Source: Saprospiraceae bacterium
GTDB taxonomy: Bacteria; Bacteroidota; Bacteroidia; Chitinophagales; Saprospiraceae
DNA length: 64,000 nt
Reading direction: 5' to 3'
Assembly (NCBI GenBank): GCA_020628095.1
Contig: JAHDFP010000016.1
Span: 1 to 64,000 of the forward strand
Under the pieces are notes generated by a model. The model had not been told where the DNA came from. It worked only from the letters and a program-made list of their open reading frames with translations, and did not search any database. The position numbers and the translations under genes are program-made. Below, piece by piece: positions 42,860 through 52,550 of this stretch; positions within the stretch are counted from its first letter, which is position 1, and every line of letters begins with the position of its first letter.

Positions 42860-43492
42860 TTAGAATGCCATTCCTATAGATAGGGTCAGGCGATTAGCAC
42901 TATTGGAGTATTTAAGTCGGTCGTTTTTGAGAGAGAAGCCATCGACGATGCTTGTAAATTTGTTAACATACTTCAGGTCGAAATGGAATAAGCCCAGATT
43001 ATACCCTATCATACCCTGAAAACCAAATTCTGTGGCCTTAGATGTATCCCTATAACCTTCTACCTCAGAAAGCTCAGAGTCCTTATCTATAGTCAAGTCC
43101 AAAACAGGACCAAGACCAATCTTAAAATCTTTGATCTTAACACCCGCATTGAAAGGTATCTCGACAAAGTAGTATTGCTCTCGATAATCTCTTGGCGCAT
43201 CTGACAAGTTCTTATATCCCTTGAGCATAAAAGTCAAAGAATAAGTAGAGGCCAAAAACTCAGTCTGTAAGAAAATAGGTCCTAAATCATTGTATGCCAC
43301 AAATCCCGCAGAGGTGACAGGAGTTGCCCCCGTAAATTCCATGTCATAAACGATAAAATCACTCATCGGGATCACTTCTATCTTAGAAGATTTTTGTGTG
43401 ATATATCCGTAAGATACCTTGGGACCGATACTCCATTGAGCTTGTAATCCCACACTCACCAGACATAACACTAACACCTTTAAAAAATTCAT
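42860..43492 (-). CDS. Outer-membrane beta-barrel protein (PorT-like family)
   Basis: 210 residues with a signal peptide (cleavage near LQAQ). Beta strands (WSIGPKVSYGYI, GVKIKDFKIGLGPVLDLTI, FGFQGMIGYNLGLFHFDLKY, ANRLTLSIGMAF) fit the porin-like small barrel families of Bacteroidota. The last residue is Phe, as in outer-membrane barrels. The function is unknown. It is a single gene upstream of rpmB but on the other strand. Confidence 0.75.
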   Translation of the reverse strand: MNFLKVLVLCLVSVGLQAQWSIGPKVSYGYITQKSSKIEVIPMSDFIVYDMEFTGATPVTSAGFVAYNDLGPIFLQTEFLASTYSLTFMLKGYKNLSDAPRDYREQYYFVEIPFNAGVKIKDFKIGLGPVLDLTIDKDSELSEVEGYRDTSKATEFGFQGMIGYNLGLFHFDLKYVNKFTSIVDGFSLKNDRLKYSNSANRLTLSIGMAF

Positions 43493-43671
43493 TTCTGATT
43501 AAATATTCTATTGCGTGAAAAAAATTAGTTCACCCTATAGACACATATTGTATGCCTTACACTACCTAATACGGGCATAATGACACTTTCTGACAAGCGC
43601 CTTTCATTATTAATCGGGTTAAGGCTATTTTGAGTAATAATCTGGGGTCTTACATTAATAAGATGGATGGC

Positions 43672-43702
43672 TTTATATTTATTAATAATTACTCTATCTT
43701 TG
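43672..43702 (+). promoter_or_regulatory. Putative promoter of rpmB operon
   Basis: TTTA (43672-43675), 19 bases, then TATCTTTG (43695-43702), close to the Bacteroidota consensus TTTG-N19-TAnnTTTG. The ATG of rpmB is 25 bases downstream. Confidence 0.55.
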
Positions 43703-43727
43703 CGCCTTCTTATTAAAAAAGGAACTG

Positions 43728-43982
43728 ATGTCACGAGTTTGTCAACTTACTGGAAAGAAGCCCATAACTGGTAATAATGTCTCTCACTCTAAGAGACGCA
43801 CCAAGAGAAGATTTTTACCTAATCTTCATACTAAGAGATATTATATACCTGAGATAGATAAGTGGGTAACACTTAAGCTAAGCTCCAGCGCAATGAGAAA
43901 TATCAACAAATTAGGCGTCTACGAATATCTTAAAAGACAACAAAAAGCGGGATTCGATATAGGAATCGAACTCAAAAAATAG
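43728..43982 (+). CDS. rpmB: 50S ribosomal protein L28
   Basis: 84 residues. The N-terminal MSRVCQLTGKKPITGNNVSHS and KRRFLPNLH are the L28 signatures. It binds 23S rRNA in the large subunit. It is the first gene of an operon with rpmG and a DUF4295 gene (six and two bases between), followed by ftsY, an order characteristic of Bacteroidota. Confidence 0.97.
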   Translation: MSRVCQLTGKKPITGNNVSHSKRRTKRRFLPNLHTKRYYIPEIDKWVTLKLSSSAMRNINKLGVYEYLKRQQKAGFDIGIELKK

Positions 43983-43988
43983 GATAGC

Positions 43989-44177
43989 ATGGCAAAGAAA
44001 TCAAAAGGTAACAGAATACAGATCATACTAGAGTGTACAGAGCACAAAGCTACTGGGATGCCTGGTACATCCAGATATGTTACTCAGAAAAATAGAAAGA
44101 ATACACCGGATAGAATGGAACTGAAAAAGTACAATCCGATTCTTAAGAAATATACTATTCACAAAGAAATCAAATAA
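43989..44177 (+). CDS. rpmG: 50S ribosomal protein L33
   Basis: 62 residues. [41 protein letters not shown] and the final tHKEIK are typical of L33. It lacks the zinc CXXC pairs seen in the Cys-containing form, so it is the zinc-independent type. Confidence 0.96.
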   Translation: MAKKSKGNRIQIILECTEHKATGMPGTSRYVTQKNRKNTPDRMELKKYNPILKKYTIHKEIK

Positions 44178-44179
44178 TT

Positions 44180-44356
44180 ATGGCTAAAGTCAGTAAAAAC
44201 GCGAGAGTCGCACAAAGAGCTGCAAATGCTGGATCAGGTAGAGATTTTGTAAAAGTTGTAAAGAGTATAAAAGATCCAAATACTGGAAAATACACTTACC
44301 AAGAAGTGATGATCCACAAGGACAAAGTCAAAGAGTTCTTTGCGGACAAAAAATAA
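44180..44356 (+). CDS. DUF4295 small protein
   Basis: 58 residues: ATG at 44180-44182 and TAA at 44354-44356. It begins MAKVSKNARVAQRAANAGSG and ends KVKEFFADKK. Very basic and short, it corresponds to the DUF4295 proteins found in Bacteroidota between rpmG and ftsY. Its gene order and basic character suggest a ribosome-associated protein, but the function is not established. Confidence 0.85.
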   Translation: MAKVSKNARVAQRAANAGSGRDFVKVVKSIKDPNTGKYTYQEVMIHKDKVKEFFADKK

Positions 44357-44376
44357 AGCAATACTTAGAAAATCCT

Positions 44377-44410
44377 AAAAAGGCGAGGTTACAAACTTTG
44401 CCTTTTTTTA
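44377..44410 (+). terminator. Terminator of ribosomal operon
   Basis: AAAAAGGC and GCCTTTTT form a stem with a ~15-base loop, followed by more T residues; it lies 21 bases after the DUF4295 stop. Confidence 0.65.
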
Positions 44411-44444
44411 TACGCATAATTCACGTTATAACGATAGTCATTGG

Positions 44445-45401
44445 ATGAGCATATTCAAAAAATACTTTACCAAGGATAAGAAGGAAGACCTGGATAAGGG
44501 TCTGGAAAAAACCAAAAAGAGCATCTTCGGCAAAATCGCCAATGCCGTCGCTGGTAAATCCAAAGTAGATGAGTCTTTTCTGGACGAACTGGAAGGCATA
44601 CTTATATCCTCAGATGTCGGTCTTGATACCACAGTCAAGATCATAGAAAGACTGGAAGCCAAGGTCGCCGAAGTCAAATATCTCAATACCTCAGAGCTGA
44701 ACTCCATACTCAAAAGGGTCATCGTAGATATACTGGCGGAAAATAATACGGAGGACTTAGAGGATTTCGTCTATCCCGATTATCATAGACCTTATGTACT
44801 CTTAGTTGTGGGTGTCAATGGGGTCGGCAAGACAACAACCATAGGCAAACTGGCTTATCAGTATAAGAAAAGAGGTAAGAAGGTGGTGCTCGGTGCGGCG
44901 GATACCTTTAGGGCTGCGGCTGTAGATCAGCTCAAAATATGGGCTGACCGTAACGAAGTACAGTTTTTCTCCAAAGGAATGAATACAGACCCTGCAGCCG
45001 TAGCGTACGAAGCAGTGCAATATGCCATGAACGAAGATGCACATATCTGCATCATAGATACGGCGGGTAGACTACATACCAAAAAGCACCTGATGGACGA
45101 GCTGACCAAAATCAAAAACTCCATCAACAAGAAATTACCAGGAGCACCGCACGAGGTGATGCTCGTATTGGATGCGACGACAGGTCAGAATGCTGTAGAG
45201 CAAGCCACCAAGTTTACCGAAGCGACGGATGTGACCTCATTAGCGATGACTAAGCTGGACGGCTCTGCTAAAGGTGGTGTCGTACTAAGTATATCGGATC
45301 AGTTCAAAATTCCGATCAAATATATAGGCGTGGGAGAAGGAATCGAGCAGTTGCAGATATTCAATAAGGCCAGTTTTGTGGATTCACTATTCGACGGATA
45401 A
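44445..45401 (+). CDS. ftsY: Signal recognition particle receptor FtsY
   Basis: 318 residues. The N domain (1-110) is helical. The G domain has GVNGVGKTTTIGKL, DTFRAAAVDQL, DTAGRLHTK, TKLDGSAKGG and the closing GVGEGIEQLQIF. The usual acidic A domain is very short. FtsY receives ribosome-nascent chains from SRP at the inner membrane by reciprocal GTP hydrolysis with Ffh. Confidence 0.97.
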   Translation: MSIFKKYFTKDKKEDLDKGLEKTKKSIFGKIANAVAGKSKVDESFLDELEGILISSDVGLDTTVKIIERLEAKVAEVKYLNTSELNSILKRVIVDILAENNTEDLEDFVYPDYHRPYVLLVVGVNGVGKTTTIGKLAYQYKKRGKKVVLGAADTFRAAAVDQLKIWADRNEVQFFSKGMNTDPAAVAYEAVQYAMNEDAHICIIDTAGRLHTKKHLMDELTKIKNSINKKLPGAPHEVMLVLDATTGQNAVEQATKFTEATDVTSLAMTKLDGSAKGGVVLSISDQFKIPIKYIGVGEGIEQLQIFNKASFVDSLFDG

Positions 45402-45614
45402 TAGAGAGATCATATTAGAGGATAATTCAATATCTTTAGTACATAAAATATTCATTGTCAGCGACAACAATTCCATAAAGATGTCGATTATATAAGTAGC
45501 TGGCGACGACTGATCTTACAGTCCAAGTATCTTTTTGTACATGGGCTGAAAGGACCGGAGAACTCATTTTTATAATGAATGTTCCCGTATCAGTCAAATA
45601 CAAAATATAACGAG

Positions 45615-46025
45615 ATGAAAAAAAGTCATATCATAGCCTTTATTGCCATCGTAGCTGCCGTATCCATCATTGTCATAGGCTCTAAGGATGTCACAACTTA
45701 CGGTGATTTTTCTATGGCAGAGAATGCGCCTGGTTCGGTTAAGATAGCAGGCACGCTGGACTTAAATAAACCCATTCATTTTGATATAGAAGAAGACCCT
45801 AATTCTTTTTCGTTTTATATGAATGACAAGGCCAATAATAGAAAAAAAGTCATCGTCTCTATGGCAAAGCCTCAAGACTTTGAGCAATCAGAATCTATTG
45901 TGGTGACTGGAAAACTAAAAGGAGACACTTTTTATGCTCATGACATCTTACTCAAGTGTCCATCCAAATATAAAGATGAAGAAATCAGATTACGAGCAGG
46001 ATTAGACAAAGAGAAGGTTGGATAA
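45615..46025 (+). CDS. ccmE: Cytochrome c maturation heme chaperone CcmE (CXXXY type)
   Basis: 136 residues from the ATG at 45615; an upstream in-frame ATG (45579) would add 12 residues before the basic start and is less likely. One N-terminal transmembrane helix is followed by the beta-barrel domain. The heme-binding motif, which in E. coli CcmE is HXXXY, reads CPSKY (Cys115-Tyr119), the Cys-type variant. The first gene of a five-gene operon; its TAA overlaps the ccmF start by eight bases. Confidence 0.88.
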   Translation: MKKSHIIAFIAIVAAVSIIVIGSKDVTTYGDFSMAENAPGSVKIAGTLDLNKPIHFDIEEDPNSFSFYMNDKANNRKKVIVSMAKPQDFEQSESIVVTGKLKGDTFYAHDILLKCPSKYKDEEIRLRAGLDKEKVG

Positions 46026-48834
46026 CACAATACAATACATCGGAGAAAACCTGATTCCTGGCAAAATTGCACATGGATTCATTATTCTTTCTTTTCTTTC
46101 GATCTTATACACCGTATACGCTTCCTATAAGCAGATCAAATCAGGGACGATAGATGACAATCGCTGGCAAAAGCTCGCGCGGTGGTCATTTCTGACGCAC
46201 GGCATTAGCGTCTTTAGTGTGATAGGCATATTGTTTTACCTGATGATTACGGCGCGGTATGAGTATGGTTATGTCTATGATCATGTCTCGGATGATCTGC
46301 CGATGCGATATATTTTCTCTGCTTTTTGGGAAGGGCAAGAAGGCAGCTTTTTGCTATGGATGTTCTGGCATGTAGTATTAGGATTCTTCCTGATAAAAAA
46401 GACTAAATCTCTCGAAAGCCCAGTCTTACTTTTTTATAGTCTGATCCAACTTATTCTCGCCACCATGATCTTAGGAGTGCATGTTGGTTTTGGAGAATAC
46501 ACCTATAAGATAGGTAGCAACCCTACCCTTTTGCTTAGAGATATATTCGATGTACCTGTATTTCAGAAAGAGAACTACTTAGAGCTACTGGAAGGTACTG
46601 GTCTCAATCCTTTATTACAGAACTACTGGATGACCATCCATCCACCGACTTTATTTTTGGGTTTTGCGAGTGCGAGTATACCGTTTTCCTTCGCGGCAGG
46701 TGCTATGTACACACGCGACTATAAATCATGGCTGACTCCTGTACTCAAATGGTCTTTGTTCTCAGCAGGCGTCTTGGGCTTGGGAATATTTATGGGAGGC
46801 ATCTGGGCTTATGAGGCCTTGACCTTTGGCGGATACTGGGCATGGGACCCTGTAGAAAACATGTCGCTCGTTCCTTGGATTATATTAGTAGCAGGTATTC
46901 ATACTAATCTCATTGCCAAAAGCACTGGACGTGCGATCGGCAGTACATTGATATATTACTGCCTTACTTTGGTTTTGGTATTATACAGCACATACCTGAC
47001 TCGTTCAGGCATATTAGGCGATACATCGGCACATGCCTTTACTGAGATGGGACTGTCGCCGCAGCTTATATTCTTAGTTGGATTCTTCGCGATATTATCT
47101 ACATGGCTATATTTCACACGACTCAAAGAAATACCAAAACAAGAAAAAGAAGAAAGTATCTATTCCAGAGAGTTCTGGATGTTTATTGGAGCATTGGTGT
47201 TGTTATTTAGTGGTATTATAATTTCTACGTCAACATCGCTCCCTGTATTTAATAAGATCGTCAGTCTTTTCAATCCTTCATTTGAGGGATCGGTAATCAA
47301 TGATCCCATACCACATTACAACAAGTTCCAGATATGGATCGCCATATTAATCTCGGTACTTACTGCCAAGACGGTCTATCTAAGATATAAGGCCAATGGA
47401 ATGAGCGCGCAACAGACCAAGTCATTTGCATTACCGCAGATTGCATATTTTGCCATTGCAGCAGCCCTGACTTTTATCATGAGTTTTTGGCTGGACTATT
47501 TTCATTGGAAATATGCATTACTGACTGTCACCTGCTGGTATACCGTCATCGCTAACGGTGCTATGCTCATAAAAGGACTCAAACAAAATCCAAGAATCGT
47601 GGGTTTCGTGTGTGGACACGCTGGTTTTGGATTGATGATATTAGGTGTGATCGCCAGTGGCCTTAATGAAGAGTCGATTACAGAAGACAATTTCTTACTA
47701 AGAGAAATCGTCTTGGACGAAGAAGAAAGAAACTCTGTCAATCTCATCAAAGGAAAACCATTCTTTATCAACAATTATTGGTTAACTTATGAGAGTGATA
47801 CCACCTATGATAAGACTCGAAGATTCAAAATAAAATTTGAGAGAGAAGACAGCTTAGGTAATAAGGTAGAGACCTTTTACCTCTACCCTAATATGCTCTA
47901 CAATAATAAGCTCACCAAAATGGCTGCTGTCAATCCTTCTATCAAAAGGTATGTAGACCGCGACATATTTGTACATGTCACAGGACTGCCTGGATCACAA
48001 ACTGATATAGAAGTCGCCAAAGAAAATGAAGACTCACTAGTCTACATCACCTATGATATGATGATCGGTGACACGCTGACCCTAAGCGAGAATAAGAAGG
48101 TAGTCATAGAGAGCTATTCTTACCAACCTAATAACGAAGAATACAAAGACAGTCAAAGCGACCTAGGACTATCTGCGGTCATAAGGTGTATCGATCAAAA
48201 AATGGAAGTCGATGAGGTCATAGAACCCGTGCTAGGTCTTAAGGAAAACATGCTCTACCAATATCCAGATCAAGTCAATGACCTCAACATTAAGATTAAA
48301 CTCAACGAGCAATCTTTTGACAACTTCTTTACGCAAGAAAACGAATTAGTGTACGAATCATTTACTGTACCTAAGGGTGGATCATTCGATTATAAGAATA
48401 CCTCGTATACCGTCAAGACATTAGACTCTAATGTAGAAGACCGCAACTATGATAAGCAAGAGGGAGATGTGGTGGTGAGAGCCTTGATAGAGTATACCTT
48501 AGATAATGGCGACAACAGATCATTATCCCCACTCTACGTAATCAGAGGCAGTAAACCATACTCGATCAAAGATTATGATCCTGTATCAGGCACCCACATA
48601 AGATTATCGCATATCAATCCTGCCAATGAGGAGTTCGTATTTCAGATTGCGGAAGATGTCCGAGATGCAAAGAGTATGATAGTCGATATTGCGGAGAATG
48701 TACCGCGTGATGATATCATCGCACTAGAAGCAACCATTTTCCCAGGTATTAATCTTTTCTGGAGTGGTACGATACTCATGCTTAGTGGATTTTTTATCTC
48801 ATGGTGGATACGGTACAAATCCAAGTATGCCTAA
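46018..48834 (+). CDS. ccmF: Heme lyase CcmF-like cytochrome c assembly protein
   Basis: 938 residues with a TTG start, which gives the usual beginning (MDNTIQYIGENLIPGKIAH) and overlaps ccmE by eight bases. About 14 hydrophobic helices. The WWD heme-handling signature is WAYEALTFGGYWAWDPVEN, followed by SLVPWI. The long soluble domain (about 540-905) lies before the last helix. CcmF attaches heme to apocytochrome c outside the inner membrane. The other ccm genes (ccmABCDGH) are not in the window. Confidence 0.93.
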   Translation: MDNTIQYIGENLIPGKIAHGFIILSFLSILYTVYASYKQIKSGTIDDNRWQKLARWSFLTHGISVFSVIGILFYLMITARYEYGYVYDHVSDDLPMRYIFSAFWEGQEGSFLLWMFWHVVLGFFLIKKTKSLESPVLLFYSLIQLILATMILGVHVGFGEYTYKIGSNPTLLLRDIFDVPVFQKENYLELLEGTGLNPLLQNYWMTIHPPTLFLGFASASIPFSFAAGAMYTRDYKSWLTPVLKWSLFSAGVLGLGIFMGGIWAYEALTFGGYWAWDPVENMSLVPWIILVAGIHTNLIAKSTGRAIGSTLIYYCLTLVLVLYSTYLTRSGILGDTSAHAFTEMGLSPQLIFLVGFFAILSTWLYFTRLKEIPKQEKEESIYSREFWMFIGALVLLFSGIIISTSTSLPVFNKIVSLFNPSFEGSVINDPIPHYNKFQIWIAILISVLTAKTVYLRYKANGMSAQQTKSFALPQIAYFAIAAALTFIMSFWLDYFHWKYALLTVTCWYTVIANGAMLIKGLKQNPRIVGFVCGHAGFGLMILGVIASGLNEESITEDNFLLREIVLDEEERNSVNLIKGKPFFINNYWLTYESDTTYDKTRRFKIKFEREDSLGNKVETFYLYPNMLYNNKLTKMAAVNPSIKRYVDRDIFVHVTGLPGSQTDIEVAKENEDSLVYITYDMMIGDTLTLSENKKVVIESYSYQPNNEEYKDSQSDLGLSAVIRCIDQKMEVDEVIEPVLGLKENMLYQYPDQVNDLNIKIKLNEQSFDNFFTQENELVYESFTVPKGGSFDYKNTSYTVKTLDSNVEDRNYDKQEGDVVVRALIEYTLDNGDNRSLSPLYVIRGSKPYSIKDYDPVSGTHIRLSHINPANEEFVFQIAEDVRDAKSMIVDIAENVPRDDIIALEATIFPGINLFWSGTILMLSGFFISWWIRYKSKYA

Positions 48835-49618
48835 GTCGATCAAAGTCACCAGTATAGGTGCTGGCAACTTCGCATCCCATATTATTCCAGGACTGTATAA
48901 GGTCGGTTGTGATATAAGACAAGTTTTTAGTCGTCGGATGGATAATGCCTTGTCCTTAGGTCTTAAGGTAAAAGCGCAGGCTGTAAATGATCTATCGCTA
49001 ATAGATGATAGCGCGGACATATATCTTATTATGAGTGCAGATGATGCCATAGGAGATATATTAGATCTTATCGGAGCCGACCTAAGCGACAAGATAATCG
49101 CGCATAGCTCGGGTAGTATGGGTACAAAAATCCTGTCCAAAAAGACCAAAAAATATGGGTCTTTCTATGCTCTACAATCTTTTCGCAAAGGGAGTGAGTT
49201 AGACTTATCTCAAGTACCATTTATGGTTAACGGAGCTGACAAAGACACGCTCAACACACTACGTATATTAGCGCGTCAGTTATCACCTCAAGTATTAGTG
49301 GCAACCGATGAGGAAAGATTATATTATCACCTCGCAGCCGTGTATATTAATAATTTTACCAATCATCTGGCTTGTATCTCCAATACACTGCTAAAAGAAC
49401 AGGGACTCGACTATGATGTCTTACTTCCTATCATAGAAAAGACTTCTGAAAAACTGAAATCTATCAGTCCATGTGACAACCAAACAGGACCAGCCATAAG
49501 ACATGATAACCGCGTTATCCTTAAGCATCTGGCCCTACTTGATAATAACGAAACATGGAAAGAGGTATATCAGTCATTATCCAAAAGCATACAAAAAACC
49601 TATGAGAACGATCAATGA
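48827..49618 (+). CDS. DUF2520 / Rossmann-like NAD(P)-binding protein
   Basis: 263 residues from the ATG at 48827, overlapping the ccmF stop by eight bases. The N-terminus has the dinucleotide motif SIGAGNFASHII. The C-terminal helical domain (~165-255) contains YHLAAVYINNFTNHL and GPAIRHD, as in the DUF2520 family with a pyrroline-5-carboxylate reductase-like fold. The substrate is unknown. Its last 17 bases overlap the next gene. Confidence 0.8.
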   Translation: MPKSIKVTSIGAGNFASHIIPGLYKVGCDIRQVFSRRMDNALSLGLKVKAQAVNDLSLIDDSADIYLIMSADDAIGDILDLIGADLSDKIIAHSSGSMGTKILSKKTKKYGSFYALQSFRKGSELDLSQVPFMVNGADKDTLNTLRILARQLSPQVLVATDEERLYYHLAAVYINNFTNHLACISNTLLKEQGLDYDVLLPIIEKTSEKLKSISPCDNQTGPAIRHDNRVILKHLALLDNNETWKEVYQSLSKSIQKTYENDQ

Positions 49619-49868
49619 ATGGACGCAAGACGATCTGCGCATAACAATCCTTCACCACAACGACAAATACACTCTCAAAATAGAATCAGGCCTACTAGAG
49701 CAAAACTATAAACTGCGCGATGGTCAGATGGATATGGCCAAGGTAAATAATCATCTTGACCAGAACTTTGTGTATGCGATCAAGTCTATCTTTAGCCGAA
49801 TGGACAATGCAAAAACAAATCTTCTTTCTAAAAGTGAAGACCTAGAAGATTTTCCTGAGATAATCTGA
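49602..49868 (+). CDS. Conserved small hypothetical protein
   Basis: 88 residues from ATG 49602, overlapping the DUF2520 stop by 17 bases. The sequence begins MRTINEWTQDDLRITILHH and has NDKYTLKIESGLLEQNYKLRDGQ, a pattern I associate with small conserved Bacteroidota proteins. The function is unknown. Tight overlap with its neighbours suggests co-translation. Confidence 0.7.
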   Translation: MRTINEWTQDDLRITILHHNDKYTLKIESGLLEQNYKLRDGQMDMAKVNNHLDQNFVYAIKSIFSRMDNAKTNLLSKSEDLEDFPEII

Positions 49869-49875
49869 TCTTAGC

Positions 49876-50754
49876 ATGAGGCTTTTCTCATTCTACATAT
49901 TTCGATGCCTTATTATTCTATTTAGGTTTATTCCTTTTCCGCTGTTATATGTGCTATCTGATTTTCTACGGTTTATACTAAAAAATATTCTCCGATACAG
50001 AGTATCAGTCATACAGAAGAATATAGACTACTGCTTTCCAGATCATAGTGAAGAATATAAGGAAGACTGCTACCAGCAATTTTACAAGCAATTCGTAGAT
50101 ATTCTTTTAGAATCTATCAAAGGACTAAGCACTCCAGAAGCGGTTCTAGCTAAAAGGTATAAACTAAAAAATCCAGAACTACTACAAGATTATTACGAAG
50201 ACCAAAAGCCTATTGCAATATATACCTGCCATTATAATAATTGGGAATGGGGTCCGCTTACGATGGGTCGGCAAATGGATCATCATATTGTCGGCGTGGT
50301 CAAGGAGCTTACCAATAAGCACATCAATCGTTTTATAATAGACGGAAGATCCAAGAATAATGTCACCGTCATTCCTACTTATAAGACAGCAGAATATCTC
50401 AGTCAGGATTTTAACAAGCCTCCGACTAAATGTCTCATATTCATATCTGACCAGAGACCATCAGATCAGTCTAAGGGTATCGAAGTTTCTTTTTTTGATA
50501 AGAAAATAATATTCGATCATAAGTCGGCCGAGTACATTAAGTCACTCGACCTACCAGTATATAATGCCAATGTCCATCGTCTCCGCAGAGGACATTACGA
50601 AATAGAATTAATCCCATTAGCCAATATAAATGGCAACAGCACTACCCAAGAAATAACAAATAGCTACGTGAGTAATCTGGAAGAACTGATTAGCTTATCA
50701 CCAAGCAGTTGGTTATGGACGCACAAAAGATTTAAAGATTACATCACGTATTAA
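49876..50754 (+). CDS. LpxL/HtrB-like lysophospholipid acyltransferase
   Basis: 292 residues with an N-terminal membrane helix. The catalytic HX4E is CHYNNWEWG, followed by the family strands FISDQRPSD and a C-terminal WLWTHKRFK. LpxL-type enzymes attach secondary acyl chains to lipid A at the inner membrane. It lies 7 bases after the small conserved gene and ends the ccmE-ccmF operon. Confidence 0.85.
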   Translation: MRLFSFYIFRCLIILFRFIPFPLLYVLSDFLRFILKNILRYRVSVIQKNIDYCFPDHSEEYKEDCYQQFYKQFVDILLESIKGLSTPEAVLAKRYKLKNPELLQDYYEDQKPIAIYTCHYNNWEWGPLTMGRQMDHHIVGVVKELTNKHINRFIIDGRSKNNVTVIPTYKTAEYLSQDFNKPPTKCLIFISDQRPSDQSKGIEVSFFDKKIIFDHKSAEYIKSLDLPVYNANVHRLRRGHYEIELIPLANINGNSTTQEITNSYVSNLEELISLSPSSWLWTHKRFKDYITY

Positions 50755-50790
50755 GTAATACATGGAATCGCTAATTGCATATATTTGAGC

Positions 50791-52128
50791 ATGGAATATA
50801 GATTAAGATCCATCTCACCTGTAGACGGCAGATACGGCAAAAAAACAGAGCGACTCCAAGACTACTTTTCGGAATACGCGCTTATCAAATATCGAGTACG
50901 AGTAGAGATAGAATATCTTATCGAATTATCTAAGCTGGACCTATCGCAATTACATGTTGTCAGAGGAAAGGAAGAAGCTCTTAGAAAGATATATCAAGAT
51001 TTCAGTATAGAAGATGCGAAAGCAACCAAGAATATAGAATCCACCACCAATCACGATGTCAAGGCTGTAGAATATTTTATAAAAGACAAGTTGGATGACT
51101 TAGAGCTTGGCGATATAAAAGAATGGGTGCATTTCGCTCTGACCTCGCAGGATATAAATAATACAGCGACGCCTCTTCTACTCAAAGAATATTTAGATAC
51201 CGAGTACTACTCTTCTATAGATAATGTATTACAAAAACTAAAGTCCTTGTCTACTGAATATCATGGTATTCCCATCTTATCCAGAACACATGGTCAAGCG
51301 GCCAGTCCTTCGTCTGTAGGCAAAGAGTTAAGAGTATTCGTAGAAAGAATAGAAAATCAACTGGAGCTCATTAAGTCCTTGCCGATCAAAGCAAAATTTG
51401 GTGGAGCAACAGGAAATTTTAATGCACATAAGGTCAGCTTACCCGAGGTAAACTGGATTGCCTTTGCGGATAATCTGATAAGTCAATGGGGCATGGAGCG
51501 GTCCAAAACCACGACACAGATTGCGCATTATGATCACATTGCTGCGATATGTCATAACGCCATGAGGCTTAATACCATCCTTATAGATATGGCTCGTGAC
51601 ATCTGGACCTATATAAGCATGGATTATTTCAAACAAAAAGTAGTCGCTAACGAAGTCGGATCATCAGCCATGCCTCACAAGGTCAACCCTATAGACTTTG
51701 AAAATGCCGAAGGTAATCTCGGCCTAGCCAATGCGCTTTTTTCTTTCTTAGCTAATAAGCTACCTGTCTCCAGATTACAAAGAGACCTGACGGACAGCAC
51801 GGTACTCAGGAATCTTGGTGTTCCTTTTGCTCATACGGCCATCGCTTATGGCTCTCTACTAAAAGGTCTTAATAAGATCATACTGAACCCTGAGAAACTA
51901 AAATCTGATCTGGAAGACAACTGGGCCGTGGTGGCAGAAGCTATACAGAACATTCTAAGAAGAGAAGCCTACCCTAAGCCTTATGAGGCGCTCAAATCAT
52001 TAACCAGAGGAGCCGGTCAAATCAACGAACAGACAATAAAGCAATTCATCAAAGAACTAAATGTATCTGATGATATCAAAGAAGAACTGCTTGCCATCAC
52101 GCCTCATAATTATATAGGTTACACATAA
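50791..52128 (+). CDS. purB: Adenylosuccinate lyase
   Basis: 445 residues from ATG 50791; an in-frame TTG six bases upstream is less likely. Family signatures are SPVDGRYGK, TTNHDVKAVEYFIK, SRTHGQAASP and the mobile loop VGSSAMPHKVNPIDFENAEGNL, which carries the catalytic Ser. The enzyme releases fumarate twice in purine synthesis (SAICAR to AICAR, adenylosuccinate to AMP). Confidence 0.97.
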   Translation: MEYRLRSISPVDGRYGKKTERLQDYFSEYALIKYRVRVEIEYLIELSKLDLSQLHVVRGKEEALRKIYQDFSIEDAKATKNIESTTNHDVKAVEYFIKDKLDDLELGDIKEWVHFALTSQDINNTATPLLLKEYLDTEYYSSIDNVLQKLKSLSTEYHGIPILSRTHGQAASPSSVGKELRVFVERIENQLELIKSLPIKAKFGGATGNFNAHKVSLPEVNWIAFADNLISQWGMERSKTTTQIAHYDHIAAICHNAMRLNTILIDMARDIWTYISMDYFKQKVVANEVGSSAMPHKVNPIDFENAEGNLGLANALFSFLANKLPVSRLQRDLTDSTVLRNLGVPFAHTAIAYGSLLKGLNKIILNPEKLKSDLEDNWAVVAEAIQNILRREAYPKPYEALKSLTRGAGQINEQTIKQFIKELNVSDDIKEELLAITPHNYIGYT

Positions 52129-52177
52129 TGGAACTTGTCACCAGCATCAATAGTTAGAATGTATAAGGAATAATCAG

Positions 52178-52546
52178 ATGATAAAAAAAATATTTTCGAC
52201 ACTGTTCAAGTCCGTAAAAAAGACTACAGATTCTGTAGGAAAGTCAATGGATTTTATAGATGACGTATTAGAGAAAGAATACATCACATCGACGATAGAA
52301 AATATCAAAGAGTCTACTGGTGATGCGGTAGAAAAAGCAGGCATGATCTACCAAAAGACCAAGGACACGATCACAGAAAATGTCAATATAGAAAAGATAA
52401 AAGATGGCGTCGAAGACATCATAGAGAAGGGCAAGGAGAAAACAAGTGAATTAGCAGACGATATGCTGGAGAAATCTGACACCCTCAAAAATGTCATGCA
52501 AGAAGGCGAAGACTTGGTCAAAAAAATAATAGGAGAAGAAGAATAG
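52178..52546 (+). CDS. Amphipathic helical protein, YtxH/LEA-like
   Basis: 122 residues rich in Lys, Glu, Asp and Thr, lacking aromatic residues except at the start. It is predicted to be one long amphipathic helix (SVKKTTDSVGKSMDFIDDVL, KDGVEDIIEKGKEKTSELADDMLEK), like stress-related YtxH or LEA/apolipoprotein-like proteins. The function is unknown. It lies 4 bases before the acetyltransferase gene. Confidence 0.6.
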   Translation: MIKKIFSTLFKSVKKTTDSVGKSMDFIDDVLEKEYITSTIENIKESTGDAVEKAGMIYQKTKDTITENVNIEKIKDGVEDIIEKGKEKTSELADDMLEKSDTLKNVMQEGEDLVKKIIGEEE

Positions 52547-52550
52547 CGTC

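Noticed and set aside
50780-50787. TATATTTG box before purB
   Set aside because: It is only 3 bases before the ATG, too close to act as a normal promoter for purB.
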